Below, piece by piece: positions 1 to 12,600 of a stretch of 64,000 bases of DNA (its first letter is position 1; every line of letters begins with the position of its first letter). A program made the position numbers and the translations under genes. The stretch covers positions 74,924,028 to 74,988,027 of the forward strand of contig NC_088295.1 in assembly GCF_032854445.1 (NCBI RefSeq), in the 5' to 3' direction. The DNA comes from Liolophura sinensis (Eukaryota; Mollusca; Polyplacophora; Chitonida; Chitonidae). Below the pieces are notes generated by a model. The model saw only the letters and a list, made by a program, of their open reading frames with translations, was not told the DNA's origin and did no database searches.

Positions 1-3000
1 AGCTTTCACACCAAAGGGGAAAAAAAACCCATTAGACTCCAATTATCATATAAACATTTATTATAAGTAAATAGTTATAAGGAAAAAAGCGGAAACAAAT
101 GTTTAATATGTATTGCTAAGATCAAAAACAATACATGTAGGTCCATATAGATCCATATCGCTGCTACCTCACTTCAGTACATGTACATGTATAAATCCTG
201 CTGATAACTGATCTTTTGCTCACAACAGGTACTCCACTGAGCCTAAGGCAGGATACTAGTGAGTTACCAGTAGGCCTATTGGACATGTTATCAGTACAGT
301 GCAACTGACAATGTTAAGTGAACACTAGACAGGCCAGCAGATCTAATCACAGAACAGCCAATTATAATCAGCTATAATTACAGGAATTCTAGGACCATAC
401 AGTATATAGCACAAAATGAAAATTGTCTTAAACCAAACAATTACAATATTTATCCTGAATACATTGTTCAACGTGTTATAATCAAAACCAAACAGAAGCC
501 AACAAATTACCCAAAATAGGCCCACGTGTACATGTAGATGCCTGCATATGAACAGCCATGATGTTAGAGCCTATAGATGAAATCAAAACAGACAAAACAG
601 ATGATTCTCATGTGGAATGTTCATCTCACACCTTAGGCCTACTTGTTTTCAGTCCAAACTGTAGGATATCCACTTGCCTGTAGAAGTGAATACCCCTGTA
701 ATAAACTCAACCATTTCATACACGCATGTGTATTTGAAGAATTCATGTTCAGCTTTTTCAGACATGCCACTGCCTCAATGTAAAATGGTCACTTGGACTT
801 ATCATTCAGCCATAAATTTTGTTCACACCACTAGTCAAGAACTCAAGATTTCATTAAAAAGCCACAATTCATGATATTTCTGTACCATATTAATGACGTG
901 GGTCTATGTATTAATACAGAAAAGTTTAGCAGAGAAACCCTATACACTTCTCTTCACCTATTTGCTACCAGTAAACTGGTATATCACAGCCTTTATTTCC
1001 TCTAATTTCTCAGCACTGATGGACACTGCACAGCACTTTCTTTCCGTTCAAGTACATGTATAAAAAACATATCCGTATACAGTATGCTCCTATCATATGT
1101 CACAGTGTAAATATGTGCATTGGGAATATACACCTTGACCCGCTATTACTACATATGTACAAGCACACTTCAACACAAACCAATAGTCAAAATATCCCAA
1201 GACATAGTTAGTACTGAACCACCACACACTTCATCATAAACACATATATCAGATAAAAGTTTAATTATTGATATCGAACTTACACTTCAGACCTTGTACT
1301 TGTACATGTACATATATTGAATGGCCATGCAAAATGGCACATAAGTAGAAACACCAATCACCCGCTACACTTACACACATAAACATTGTTAACTAAATGT
1401 ATATATCCATGATTAACTGTCAGGAGGGCAGTCTATACATTTTGTATATACTTATATGTAACATTAAAATTTACATCAGCAAGGTCTCTGGTACAAATCA
1501 AGGCATTCCACAACTGTCGCTGAAAGAGCACATGGATCTCGTCAAATTTAGCCATGTCTGGAGTTTCCCCGTAACATTGTTTTTGGTGATAATTCCACAA
1601 GACAAACATGGTTTAAAGTTAATAATAATTATAGAAACAATCGTCACTTGTATGTGTTTAATTCTTTCTCACCAAACTCTTGTGAAATCCCATAAATTTT
1701 ATTACCTTCGTCACAATATATAAAACAGTATATCTAATTCAGAATTCAAACATATATAGAGGGCAGATGTGCTGAGCGTAACTCGGCATTCACAGAGCCC
1801 CAACTTCCTGAACACATGGCTGATCACAATATAAGTAAAATGGCTTTCCCTATACAAATGATTATACTCACAAACCATACAGAATTGTGTTTTCAGGCCA
1901 TTAATTATAAACCAAAAAACCCCCCCCAAAAAACAATAAACAAATGTGTCTTCATGGATATATATTGCCCAGGTTAAAAGCAACACAATACACACTCAAG
2001 CACTTTGATCATAAAATATAACAACTTGCATGGTACAATACAGACTAATGTGTTTATATTCATATCTCTGAAGTATTTTGACCCAAAAGGCAGAAATTTA
2101 TTTGGGGGTAAATCCAAAAAACAGGTTCACCTACAGACACAAATGAAGAACACTTGTTCATTTTGGTCATTAGGTTGCCAAGTTGATAACCAATATTATC
2201 TAAATTGTTAGTTTTGTAAAATCTATTTAAAACTGTTTTAATCTTGAGTGTTTTTACTACCATCATTATTGTGAAGCAAATGATGAAACAGATACTTCCG
2301 AGACCATGAATAAAAACCAACAAAGAGATTAAAAATTTTTTTTAAACCAGCAGGCCTACATTGTGGCTTCTTGTCCTCATGAATTCACATACTGCTCTCC
2401 CTTAAACGAAAATAATAATATGTAACTGAATCTTCAGAGAGTAATGTATGGAAAGAGACCACACTTCCTGTATCAGTATGTAGATAAAAGTAGACCAGCC
2501 TACACAAGAAGACATACAAGTACATGTACCATGGGTGTACATGTAACTTGTCCAATTAGTGACACTCGTTTTAAGCAGGCAGTGTTTGGCTTTCCTTCAT
2601 TTTTACCTCTCCAGCTTTGGAAGGATTAACAGAGCATTTTGGAATCTCAGTGTTACTGTAGCTGGTATTTTTTCAATATTTACTGCAGGATGGAAACTGT
2701 TGTTGGTACATCGCATGATAAATACAGTAATTTTTTTGTTTCTGCCTGGCCATAATTTCAACAGATTTTATCACTAATGTGATCATGGCACAACAACACA
2801 CAACAATATTTACATGTCATATTAAGAGAGACGCAATAAACTAATGAAAACCTCAACAGTAACACTGCATTAAAGTATTCCAGCAATTTATGCACAGGCC
2901 ATAATTAAACAATATGCATAACAGAAGGTTCAAGCAATCTGACAACACTATCCTGGAACATTTTGTTTTTTCATCTGTAACAACGTTCTTCTGACTATCA

Positions 3001-3426
3001 TGTATCTTTCCTGATCTTCCATTACACAAACCATGTATATATAAGCATACACAAATATGGCACAGGAGATCTCAGTTTGTAAAATGATTTGATCTCCTTG
3101 TTCAAAAGAAAGTGCATCAGGAAACGTCTATTTAAACTACTCTCAGGTGGACGTTTAATGGAAAAAAGTTGGTCTCCATTCAAAAAACACCTGCATGAAG
3201 ACAAACACAAGAAGTAAAACAATATGAATACAATGTTGAAAAAATACCTGGGTTAATAATAAAGGCAAGCTTAACACACAAAAGCATAAGAAAACAGACT
3301 TTAGACTGGTCAAAAGACAAACCATGTTAGTGTTTCTAACATATACATGGTTGTTTAGAAACAAACCACAAATGGTGATCATCCATGTTCACAGTATGAC
3401 AATGGTGCAATATTTGATCCAAATAG
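1..3426 (-). other. Probable long 3' untranslated region / 3' flank of the TAX1BP1-like gene
   Basis: No coding exon is recognisable here on either strand; the open frames are short and have no domain-like content. The sequence is AT-rich, contains many copies of the palindrome-like word TACATGTA and lacks the SINEs common elsewhere, which fits a transcribed 3' UTR lying downstream of the minus-strand stop codon at 3427-3429. An AATAAA on the minus strand near 57-62 could be a distal poly(A) signal. The extent is inference; part may be intergenic. Confidence 0.35.
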
Positions 3427-3628
3427 TTAATCCTTGAAATGACCATTCACATGCCTCTCAAAATCGGAGTCGGAGCTGTCGGCCTCAAGCTGTGCTTCAC
3501 ACAGGGGACAGATACGGCCAAAGTGACTCACGACATGCAGTGTAAAGTCATTCTCATCGATGTCATGTGGGAACGTCTTGTTACAGCTTGGGCATAACTT
3601 CATGGCCTCTCCTGCAGCATCCTGGTAC
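3427..3628 (-). other. TAX1BP1: TAX1BP1-like gene, last coding exon with paired C2H2/UBZ-like zinc fingers
   Basis: The acceptor TTGACAG precedes 3628 and the TAA stop is at 3429-3427. The exon codes LCPSCNKTFP...LHVVSHF followed directly by ICPLCEAQLE...RHVNGHF: two C-x2-C...H-x3-H units in tandem, ending three residues before the stop. This is the position and spacing of the ubiquitin-binding fingers in TAX1BP1. The previous exon ends with two bases of a split Lys codon at a GTAGGT donor; without splicing, the frame would stop at once. Confidence 0.9.
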
Positions 3629-6600
3629 CTGTCAAGGTCAAAGAATATGTAATGGATGACAAGGTTGTTTTGGAGTTGATCTCAGAATTTCGTGTCTGAA
3701 CCTAGTTCCTTGTTAGCCCTGTACATGTATGCCTGAAGGATTGCATTGTAAGAGGCACAGTGTCCCACACCAGTTTCTTTTTGTCAACAAAGCTGAATGC
3801 TGTAAGACCACTGAAATATTCCTGGCTCCGAGATCATGAAGTGATGTTAGACTTTAGTCAAAACTTCAATCCTTATAATTGGTATGTTCCTTTCTGCTAT
3901 TTTAGCTAAAATTAGTTGTACAATAATTTACGAAGAATTTATGTTTTCAAGCAAAATTTTGACCTTGTAACATAAGAAACAACAATTTTAAAGTGATCTG
4001 AAATTTCGACTCAAGTCTAAGATCGCTTCGTGATCCCAGGGCCTGAATACCATAAATAAATCTCAAATATTTCATGATGATAAATTTGATTCTAACTTAT
4101 ACAGTATTTGTAAGTAATGCATCAGAAACACTTTGGACAATGGATACTTGTATAACAAGTTTTGGGTTGAAGTGGTACTAGAGAATATAATATATAATTT
4201 CATCATATTATAATACATACATTCATATTCAAGAATAATAATCTTTTACATCTGGTCATGGTTCGATGGTATAGGTGAATTTATGAGGGAAATTTGAACT
4301 ATGATTTAATAAAAGTATGTATAGCCAAGTATCATCACAGGAAATATGTCGTCTTTGCATCTATCTGAAGCGCTGCATTTTGTGGTCTGGGAAACACACT
4401 CAAAAATTTTTTAAAAAGTCTTGGACTAAAAAAAATGTCCACCAAACAATCCTCATGTACACCTACTTTTCTTCCTCTCCGTCTGGGTTGTCCCCGACCA
4501 CTGGGGCTGAGGGGGTGACCCGGGGCTCAATCGGCTCCTTCTCCATAGTTTCCCCATCCATACTAGTCTCCATTGTCAGCACAAAGTCTTCATTCACTGG
4601 TTTTGCATCTACAAGAAAGATATTCAACATTCCCTCAAGCTAAACCCTGGAAATTTCTGACACTGGGCCCAATTTCACAGAACTAATAAATGGCTTAATT
4701 CAGTAGTGGAGTTCGACAAAACTTTAGTCAAACAATTCATAAGAATAGTATTACCTTGCTTACGCAAAACACTTTCGCTTAAGACAAAGAACTTAATAAG
4801 TTTCTTGAGACCAGAGGCCTAGGTCTTCTGTGTGCTTTGGTGGTCCTCAATGCAGCTCATATGTGTGTAACATTTACATCCATGGCCTCTTTGTTTGCGA
4901 ACAGTGTATAGCTCCTGTCCGGCAGAGCCCGGGAGAAACCATGTACATGTACCTTTTAGTATAGTGTATTAGTATAGTGTAGAGTAACACAACATAAAGT
5001 TTCCAGTACATCTAGAATGGCCTATCTCATGACCCCTGAAGAATTCAATATAAAAAGTTGATTTATAGAGTTACCAAACACATTAGACAAATATAACTGT
5101 CCCTGTTTAGGTCTATTTCCGTCCCTCTTCCCAAATGACTAAGATAATATTATTTGTTGTCTTTCCTTTCCATCATATTGTATACTGAATATTACCTGTA
5201 GCTGGATGCAGAGTAGATATCACAGCTGCCACTTTGGCCAGGGGCAGGACTGTAGGCTGCAGAGGGGGGTCAAGGGGTCCTGATGGGGTCAGTGGGGGGT
5301 CTAGGGGCCCAGAGGACACGTGAACAGAGTCCGGTTCATCACTCGGAGGACCTTGTCTGCTGGAGCCAGCAGAGGAGGAGGCAGAGGACTTGTGAGAGAC
5401 TTGGGAAGGGTACTCGTGCAGTGCTGAGGGCTGGGGGAAGGAGTACGCCTGACTCATCTGCGGAGGGTAACACACAGCAATCCGCTCAGATGCCCCGTCC
5501 TTGTCGTATGGGTTAGGAAACATAAGAGCTGGGTAGCCTGGGTTGACGTTAATAACAGTCTGGTCCGGCACTTTCCTGGGAGACTCCTGCTTACGGTCTT
5601 TATCCTGGACACAGAGAAATAAATAACAAAGATACAAGTAGTTGTACCAACCATACAAATACAATTTCCATATAAAAATGGTAATAGTTAAAACATTCAA
5701 TAAATCTACAGCCTCATCAGAGGTGAAAAGCATTTTCATACAAGTATGATGTTAAATTAATCACAGGAGGATTTGTTCACTAAACACTACTTCTAACTTA
5801 TGCAAGCAAAACATTTCTTCCTTGATTTATAACAGGCCAGGACATTTTTGTCCATACTGAAATATACACAAGTTTGCTCTAAATTAACCACTCAGCAAGA
5901 CAGATTTCTTATTAAGCTTATTTTTTTCCAATGATTTTGATTTGAACATTCTCTTATGAGATGCATGACTTACACAAGATAACAAAACACTTTTATGTAG
6001 TTTGTCATTCAAAGGGCATATGCTTGTGAGTTAACATACCTGCTGTAACTCCACCATGTGGCGCCGGGACCTGGCCAGCTCTTCTATCTCCTTCTCTCTC
6101 TGTGACAACAGGTTCTGTGGGCATAACACGTGATTGGTGAGAATGTCAGCTGCATGCAGACTGTACACATTTGCACTGATGTTTACATCGAATAACGACA
6201 AAGTGGTATATTGTTCAAGATCTAATCATATATACTAAACTTCTTGATTCAGGGAGGAGAATCTTTTTTATCAAAATCTGCTGATATTTCTTGTACTAGC
6301 TGAGCCCAATTGGAAAAAAAATTACTTTTTGGTCAAAGATTAGATACTTCAAAAACCCTGATTACCCTTCAAATCAGCTGACTTTAAAAAAATTTAATGC
6401 TTAATTTCCTAAATTCAGAGGATAAAAACCTGAAATTCTACAGAAACAGTACCTCTGTCTACAGTACATCTGTCTACATGGCATGTGCATTCCTGGCTAT
6501 GCACATGAGCACCTCACCTGCATGGACCTGTACTTGAGCTCAAACTCAGCCTGCATATCTGCGTTCTTCCTCCTGAGCTTCTCGATCTCCTCCTCGGAGC

Positions 6601-9600
6601 GCCGCGTCTCCTCGTAGTAGTGCTTCCTCAGCAGCTCCTGCCGGTCTTTCTCCTCTTGATACATCTTCTTGTACTTGCCTTTCTTAGCCTCTTTCTTCTC
6701 TAGCTCCTGAGCCACAAGGTTCAGCTTCTCCTGCAGCTCTGAGGTCATGCTAACCTGCCTAACAAGGGCGGGGCCTTCCACAGAGCCTGGAACACAGGCA
6801 TCATGAGTCAGACTTTGGAAAAAGTGTGACAAAGAGAACTTCCTTTATAACATCAAGAATTGGCAGACATTATAACCAAGTCAATGGATAATGTCATGAA
6901 ATTGTGATGTCAAACAGATCAGTCACCATTTATTTCAAAGACCTGCATGAATATTATTTCACAAATTGACACATTCTGACATACCTTCAGCTTCAGGTGA
7001 TGTACATTTCTCAGAGTTTTCTCCACTGTCACTCTTGCTTTTAGCTGCAACATATCAAAGCATGGTGTACAGTTTTGTCATCAGGGAATCCCTAAATATT
7101 TCTAAAAGTTTTAACACTGGATTGTTAAAACCTACAATATAACTTCAGATATTAGTAGGACACATGTTGACTTTTGTCTTTGTTCCAGATTTTTTCAGTA
7201 GATGTGGCTTAATTCAGTCTTAATAGGCTCTTTCTAGATGACCAACATACATATTCATGAATAATCTTGTTATTTTTTTTATTATGCCTACATGTATTAA
7301 ATTGAGACTCTACCTGTACTTACATCTAGCACTAAACTTTTCCATTTTCTCAAGTTTCTTCTGAAGTTTATGATTTTTCTGGAACAACGTCTTGTACTCA
7401 GTAGAGCACATGAAGATTCTCTCTCTCAGGTCCTCAACTTCCCGTACCAGGTCATGCTCACGTGCTTGTTGTTGTTTCTGATCAACAGACATAACAAAAA
7501 CAGTGATACACTCACACACATTAATTTTGTATGATTTTTACTGCCAATAGTGTACCTTAATTCTTCTAAGTTTTGGGACAGATATTAGTAGTCTTGAAAG
7601 TAGAATATCACATTTCTTTACTCAATATTCCTGCTACAATTACATATATATTGGCTAAAATGAGCAGACCCGGTGTCCCAAAAACTATAAGAAATAGGGT
7701 AGTACGTGTAATTTCCAGTATTATAGTACTTAACTGACCCTGTATCAACTTTTGACCAATCATATTTCAAAAAATAATCATGTACCAAAGACTAATAATG
7801 CTAAACAAACAACAAAAATTGTCTTCCCTCATCAAACTTTACACCCATGATGTAGTTACATTTTTCGAACAAATCTATTCAGGCATGGCATTTATTATTA
7901 TCTAAGACAAAGGCTAAACCATCAGTTCACTCCAACAAAATATTAAATGTTAAAAAATCTTGAATATCTGCATCCTGAAACTAATAGGTGTTTAGATAGT
8001 GATAAGATGTACATTGCTCTTATTAAAGAGAAGGCCTACAAATTAGGCAGGAGATCAAAAATGTCGGTCAAAATGTTGCCTGGTGGTACTTCAAAATTAA
8101 AAGGACTACAGCCAAAATGCATGAAGTGATATTCCTGTGGTAGTAAACCTGGCAAGATGCACACAGCCACATGTATCATAAATTGTACTAAAATCCCCTG
8201 CTTACATAGTATAGATCAATAACTTGAGCTCTGCGAACTGGCATGCAGTATGCTCCAATCCTGGGGAAAGTATTATTGTACGTAGTGCTCTTTTTTTTTG
8301 AAGAATTGCCAGTCATGCTTTTTGCACCAAGCTCTCAATGTTGGATGCCAAGCGATGCAGCAGCAAGTATCATTTTGTCTGGTATGATCCGACTCAGGCT
8401 TGATTCCAGGGTCTCCCGACTTCGAAGAGGACGCTCTAACCGTTAGGCCACCGAAGGGGTTGGGGTAAGGAATGTACATTCCATCTTTCAGTTTCTTACA
8501 AATTTCTTTCATTTCTTTTCATTTTAAAACATGGACCATCACAATGTCGCACTTAAGATTTTGGATCAGAACCTAATTTTTTTTTTTAGATATGGCCCTG
8601 TTTAAACGGAATGTTCACGGAAGAAACAAATGACAGGCAGCCAGAAATAAAGATGCTTTCATCAGTGTTTATATGTCTTTAGTCATTTAGAGGGCAACAA
8701 GACTCAAATTCTGGATATTAACGCCTTGTCACATGTGACAGTGCTGTAAACGCTACACTCTATTTGCAGGTGCAATCGTCAACATTGTAAGATCTAAGCC
8801 TTGAGCATGTACCTGTTTCTTCAGCAGCTCATCCTTATGGCTCACAAGCTCCTCGTTCTGTTTCCTGGTCTTAACCAGTCTCTCTTTGAGAGTGTCGTTC
8901 ACTTTCTGGAGTGCGAAGTGGCAGGCACTGGCGGAGTCAGTGTTCTCCTTGGTCTGCTCCTGCAGGACCTTCAGCTCCTGCTCTACACTGGTGGCACGGC
9001 TCACACGACCTTGTAACACCGCCACCTCCTTCTCAACAGCAACCAGGCGGGTCATCTCACGCTGGATTTCGTTGTACTCACCCTCCAACTTAGAATGCTC
9101 CTGTGGAGCAACAATCAATATGCATCTACGATCAGTAAGAGTAACAGGTGTATGAATAGGACAAGGCTGACAAGCTAGAGACAAACAGAGACAATACCCA
9201 GGAAAAGCTGACTTCCTTAACAGAATAAACCATTCTGGCAATACTGCAGCCATAGCATCACAAGAATCTTTTCAAACAGGTATAGACCCTAGAATTAGAG
9301 CACACAATAGTTAACTGAAGTATTTCAAGATAAACATCATCAGAACTCCCTGTAGCTGAAAACTTTTTACCAGAAAATTGTTATTCATTGGCAAAATGCA
9401 GAGATTCCTAATCAAAAGTTCATAGAGCATACACTTGTCAGAAGAAACATTGATATCATAACCTTACCTCTCTGACCTTATCCAGGGCACTTTTGAGCTC
9501 TCTGATTTCTTCCTTATACATCTGAATCTTATGCTTTAGTTTGTCAGACTCCAGCTCAGAGTTCTGCAGAAACATCAACAGGTAGACACCCAATTCATTA

Positions 9601-12600
9601 GTTTTTGTTTTATATGATAACATAACTAATCAAAATCTTTTCAAATCTGCAAATCATTAATATCTTGTGTCTGATTGAAAACACATAATAACTTAACAAA
9701 CAAACAATCTAATTTCTTCAAACAATTCAAGTTATACCCTAATTCTTCACCATTTTCAACAACCTCAGCAACCAATACTTTAAAACATTCTAAGAGAACT
9801 ATGTGGTCTAGAGAAATAATTTGTACGTTTTTTGAAACTTGCATCCTTGATGACACAAGGCAACCAAATCTTCTATCATCAGTTTCACAATTGTATGCAT
9901 AAATTCCACTGAAAACAATGATTTAGTCAGTTGAAAAGGTTGAAGATTTACAGATGGTGGTATTCAACTCCCAAACAAATCTCATGAGAGGCAAAGAATT
10001 TTGAGAGCTACTGTAACAGATTGTCTCTATACCCTTCATTTCCCTGAGACAAGTGCTTTCATCTGTTATGAACTGATATTGGAAGATAACTCATCTGCTT
10101 TTGGTGCTTCCATGACTACGAAGTACTCACTGATTTCTTATAAAAAGTAAATAAGGGATGTAAGTGTTTATTGAGATTATTAAAGATGAATGCGGCTTAT
10201 TATTTTTAAATGACCGATAATATAGACTTGAACAGTCAGGATTATTTCGTCAAAACATGATGCGAAAATTATGGAGGTATCAAACAGCTTAATCGTAACT
10301 CACCTCTAGCGAGCGTGACATTTTCTCCTGGGTGACCTGGAAGGCCAGAATCTCCTCTGTCAACATCTGTTTGGTGTGTTCCTCAGTCTCCAGCTTGTCC
10401 TCAACATTCCTCAGCATCTCTGCCAGATGCTCAATTTTCACCTAAAAAACACACAAAAAAAATGAAGGAACAGAAAAGATGCTTAAATCTCCTCATAAAA
10501 CTAATGAAAATCAGTGTTTTCTAGTTCTCATTGCAAATTATCACGAAACATAAGTATAAACACCATGTATTTCACAATTACAAGAGAGTCACACAAAAGT
10601 AAGATCAAATTCTCTTGTTAACCCAATCTATTACCTGATACAACATAATGGCTGCAGATGATAACCTGATGATCATTATTATGGACTGTAGGGACTACAG
10701 GGGCACGTTTTACAAGTCTGTACCAACATTGCACCATGGGCATCTACGATAGTGTCCTACATGTCTTTACTATACATTGTCAAGGAAGGTATTAATTTAT
10801 TCATTTGATTGATGTTTTCGGCTGTCCTCAAGAATATTTCACTTATACGACGGCAGCCAGCAATATGGTGGGAGGAAACCGGGCAAAGCCCAAGGGAAAC
10901 CCAGCACCATCCGCAGGTTGCTGGCAGGCCTTCCCACGTACGGCCGGATAGGAAGTCAGCTTCAAGGAGGTTCTATAAACTCCAAGTTAATGTTTCACCA
11001 AACACGCTTTGTTTTGCCTATTAACATGGTGAATTTTACTTTGCAAGGGGTTTGTTTGCTATGAGTTCTGCATGACTTTAGGTATTACTTAAGCCATTTC
11101 ATGATGGTCTTCCAAGTCAGTCTCGATGCCAGACTAGCTCTTTATAAGGTTTCAGTGGCTTGTCACACTTTAAGAGAATCACACTTCAGTTTCACTTTCA
11201 TGATAGCCAAGATAAAACTACTGCTGCAAACACAACCACACTGCTCGCACCTTGTCCCTCTGAGCCTCGGAGCTTGTCTTTTGCAGGGCAGACTTCTCTG
11301 TCTCCAGTGCCACCTTCAAGACGACAAACTCTCCCTGGGATGCGTGCAGAGCCTCACGGGCCGCCATCAGTTCTTTCTTCATCTCTTCCATCTCCGTCTG
11401 GTGAGACTGGACCGTGTTTTCAGAGGATGTCATATGGTTCTGTAACCGAAGGCAAGCATCGTTGTCAGATTTAAGATACATTTCTCTGCTACAGGGAGCT
11501 GCATATTTTACAACCACTGTGATCAATGAAATAAATGTACTGTGTATATTTTGATTTTATGTATATGCTTCTGACACAAAAAAATAACAAGATTATTCAT
11601 GAATATGTATGTTGGTCATCTAGAAAGAGCCTATTAAGACTGAATTAAGCTACATCTACTGAAAAAATCTGGAACAAAGACAAAAGTCAACATGTGTCCT
11701 ACTAACATCTGAACAGAAACTGGTAAACACAAAACATACAGTTATGTATTGTATTAAAATTTCAGAAAATGGTAATGATGTCCCAATGTGGGAATTTCCC
11801 CAGGAAATAACATAACTGATTACCTTATACAGTTCCTTTTCCTGCTCCAGTGCTTGGTTCTTTCCCATCAACTCATCCTTTTCATTTTGTAAAGACTTGA
11901 TCAGGCGCTGGAAACCTTCAATCTCTGTTTCCAAAGCCAGTACTTTACCCTCCACAATATCCTTCAGCTGGAATGGACGGGTAAAATCAACACTTTTCTC
12001 TTCAACATTATTAAATATTTCAGTCAAGATTCTTTCTATGACATTTCAAAGTAGACATAGATCAGATGCAATGCATGGATAACTGCTTTTTCATATTTTA
12101 GGAACAAAGACTCAGAGTGGATTTTAACGACCTGTGTCAAGTTCTATAACCCCAGAACAGCGTACACGTACTGTAGCCATACATCTCGAATGCTGAATTA
12201 AAAATACAACATTATCACATTTATAATAATTTTATAACTTATAATTCAGTAGGTACGTGTAGGCTTTCTAAAGGACAGCACTTGATCAATTCAAATAAGT
12301 GTTAGACATATATTATCATTTTCTCTTCAAATCTTTTCATAGCAGAGCTTGACTCTCAAAACATCAGTATAAATTCAGGTCTTCAAATAATCAGTGCAGT
12401 GCACTCCAGAAGGATGATACTAACACAAGATAGTGATTCTCCCTTTACTTGGAATCCATCTTTATCATCTGGCGATAACAGGCTGATGTCACTAGGCAGA
12501 TAAAATCTATCAACTCATTATCAGAACTTGGTGACATGTAAATTATTTACAACAACACGTTTATCAACAAAGATCAGAGTTTAGATTTATATGTATGACT

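Noticed and set aside
5283-5516. Plus-strand frame opposite the Pro/Ser-rich exon of the TAX1BP1-like gene
   Set aside because: Antisense shadow of a GC-rich coding exon.
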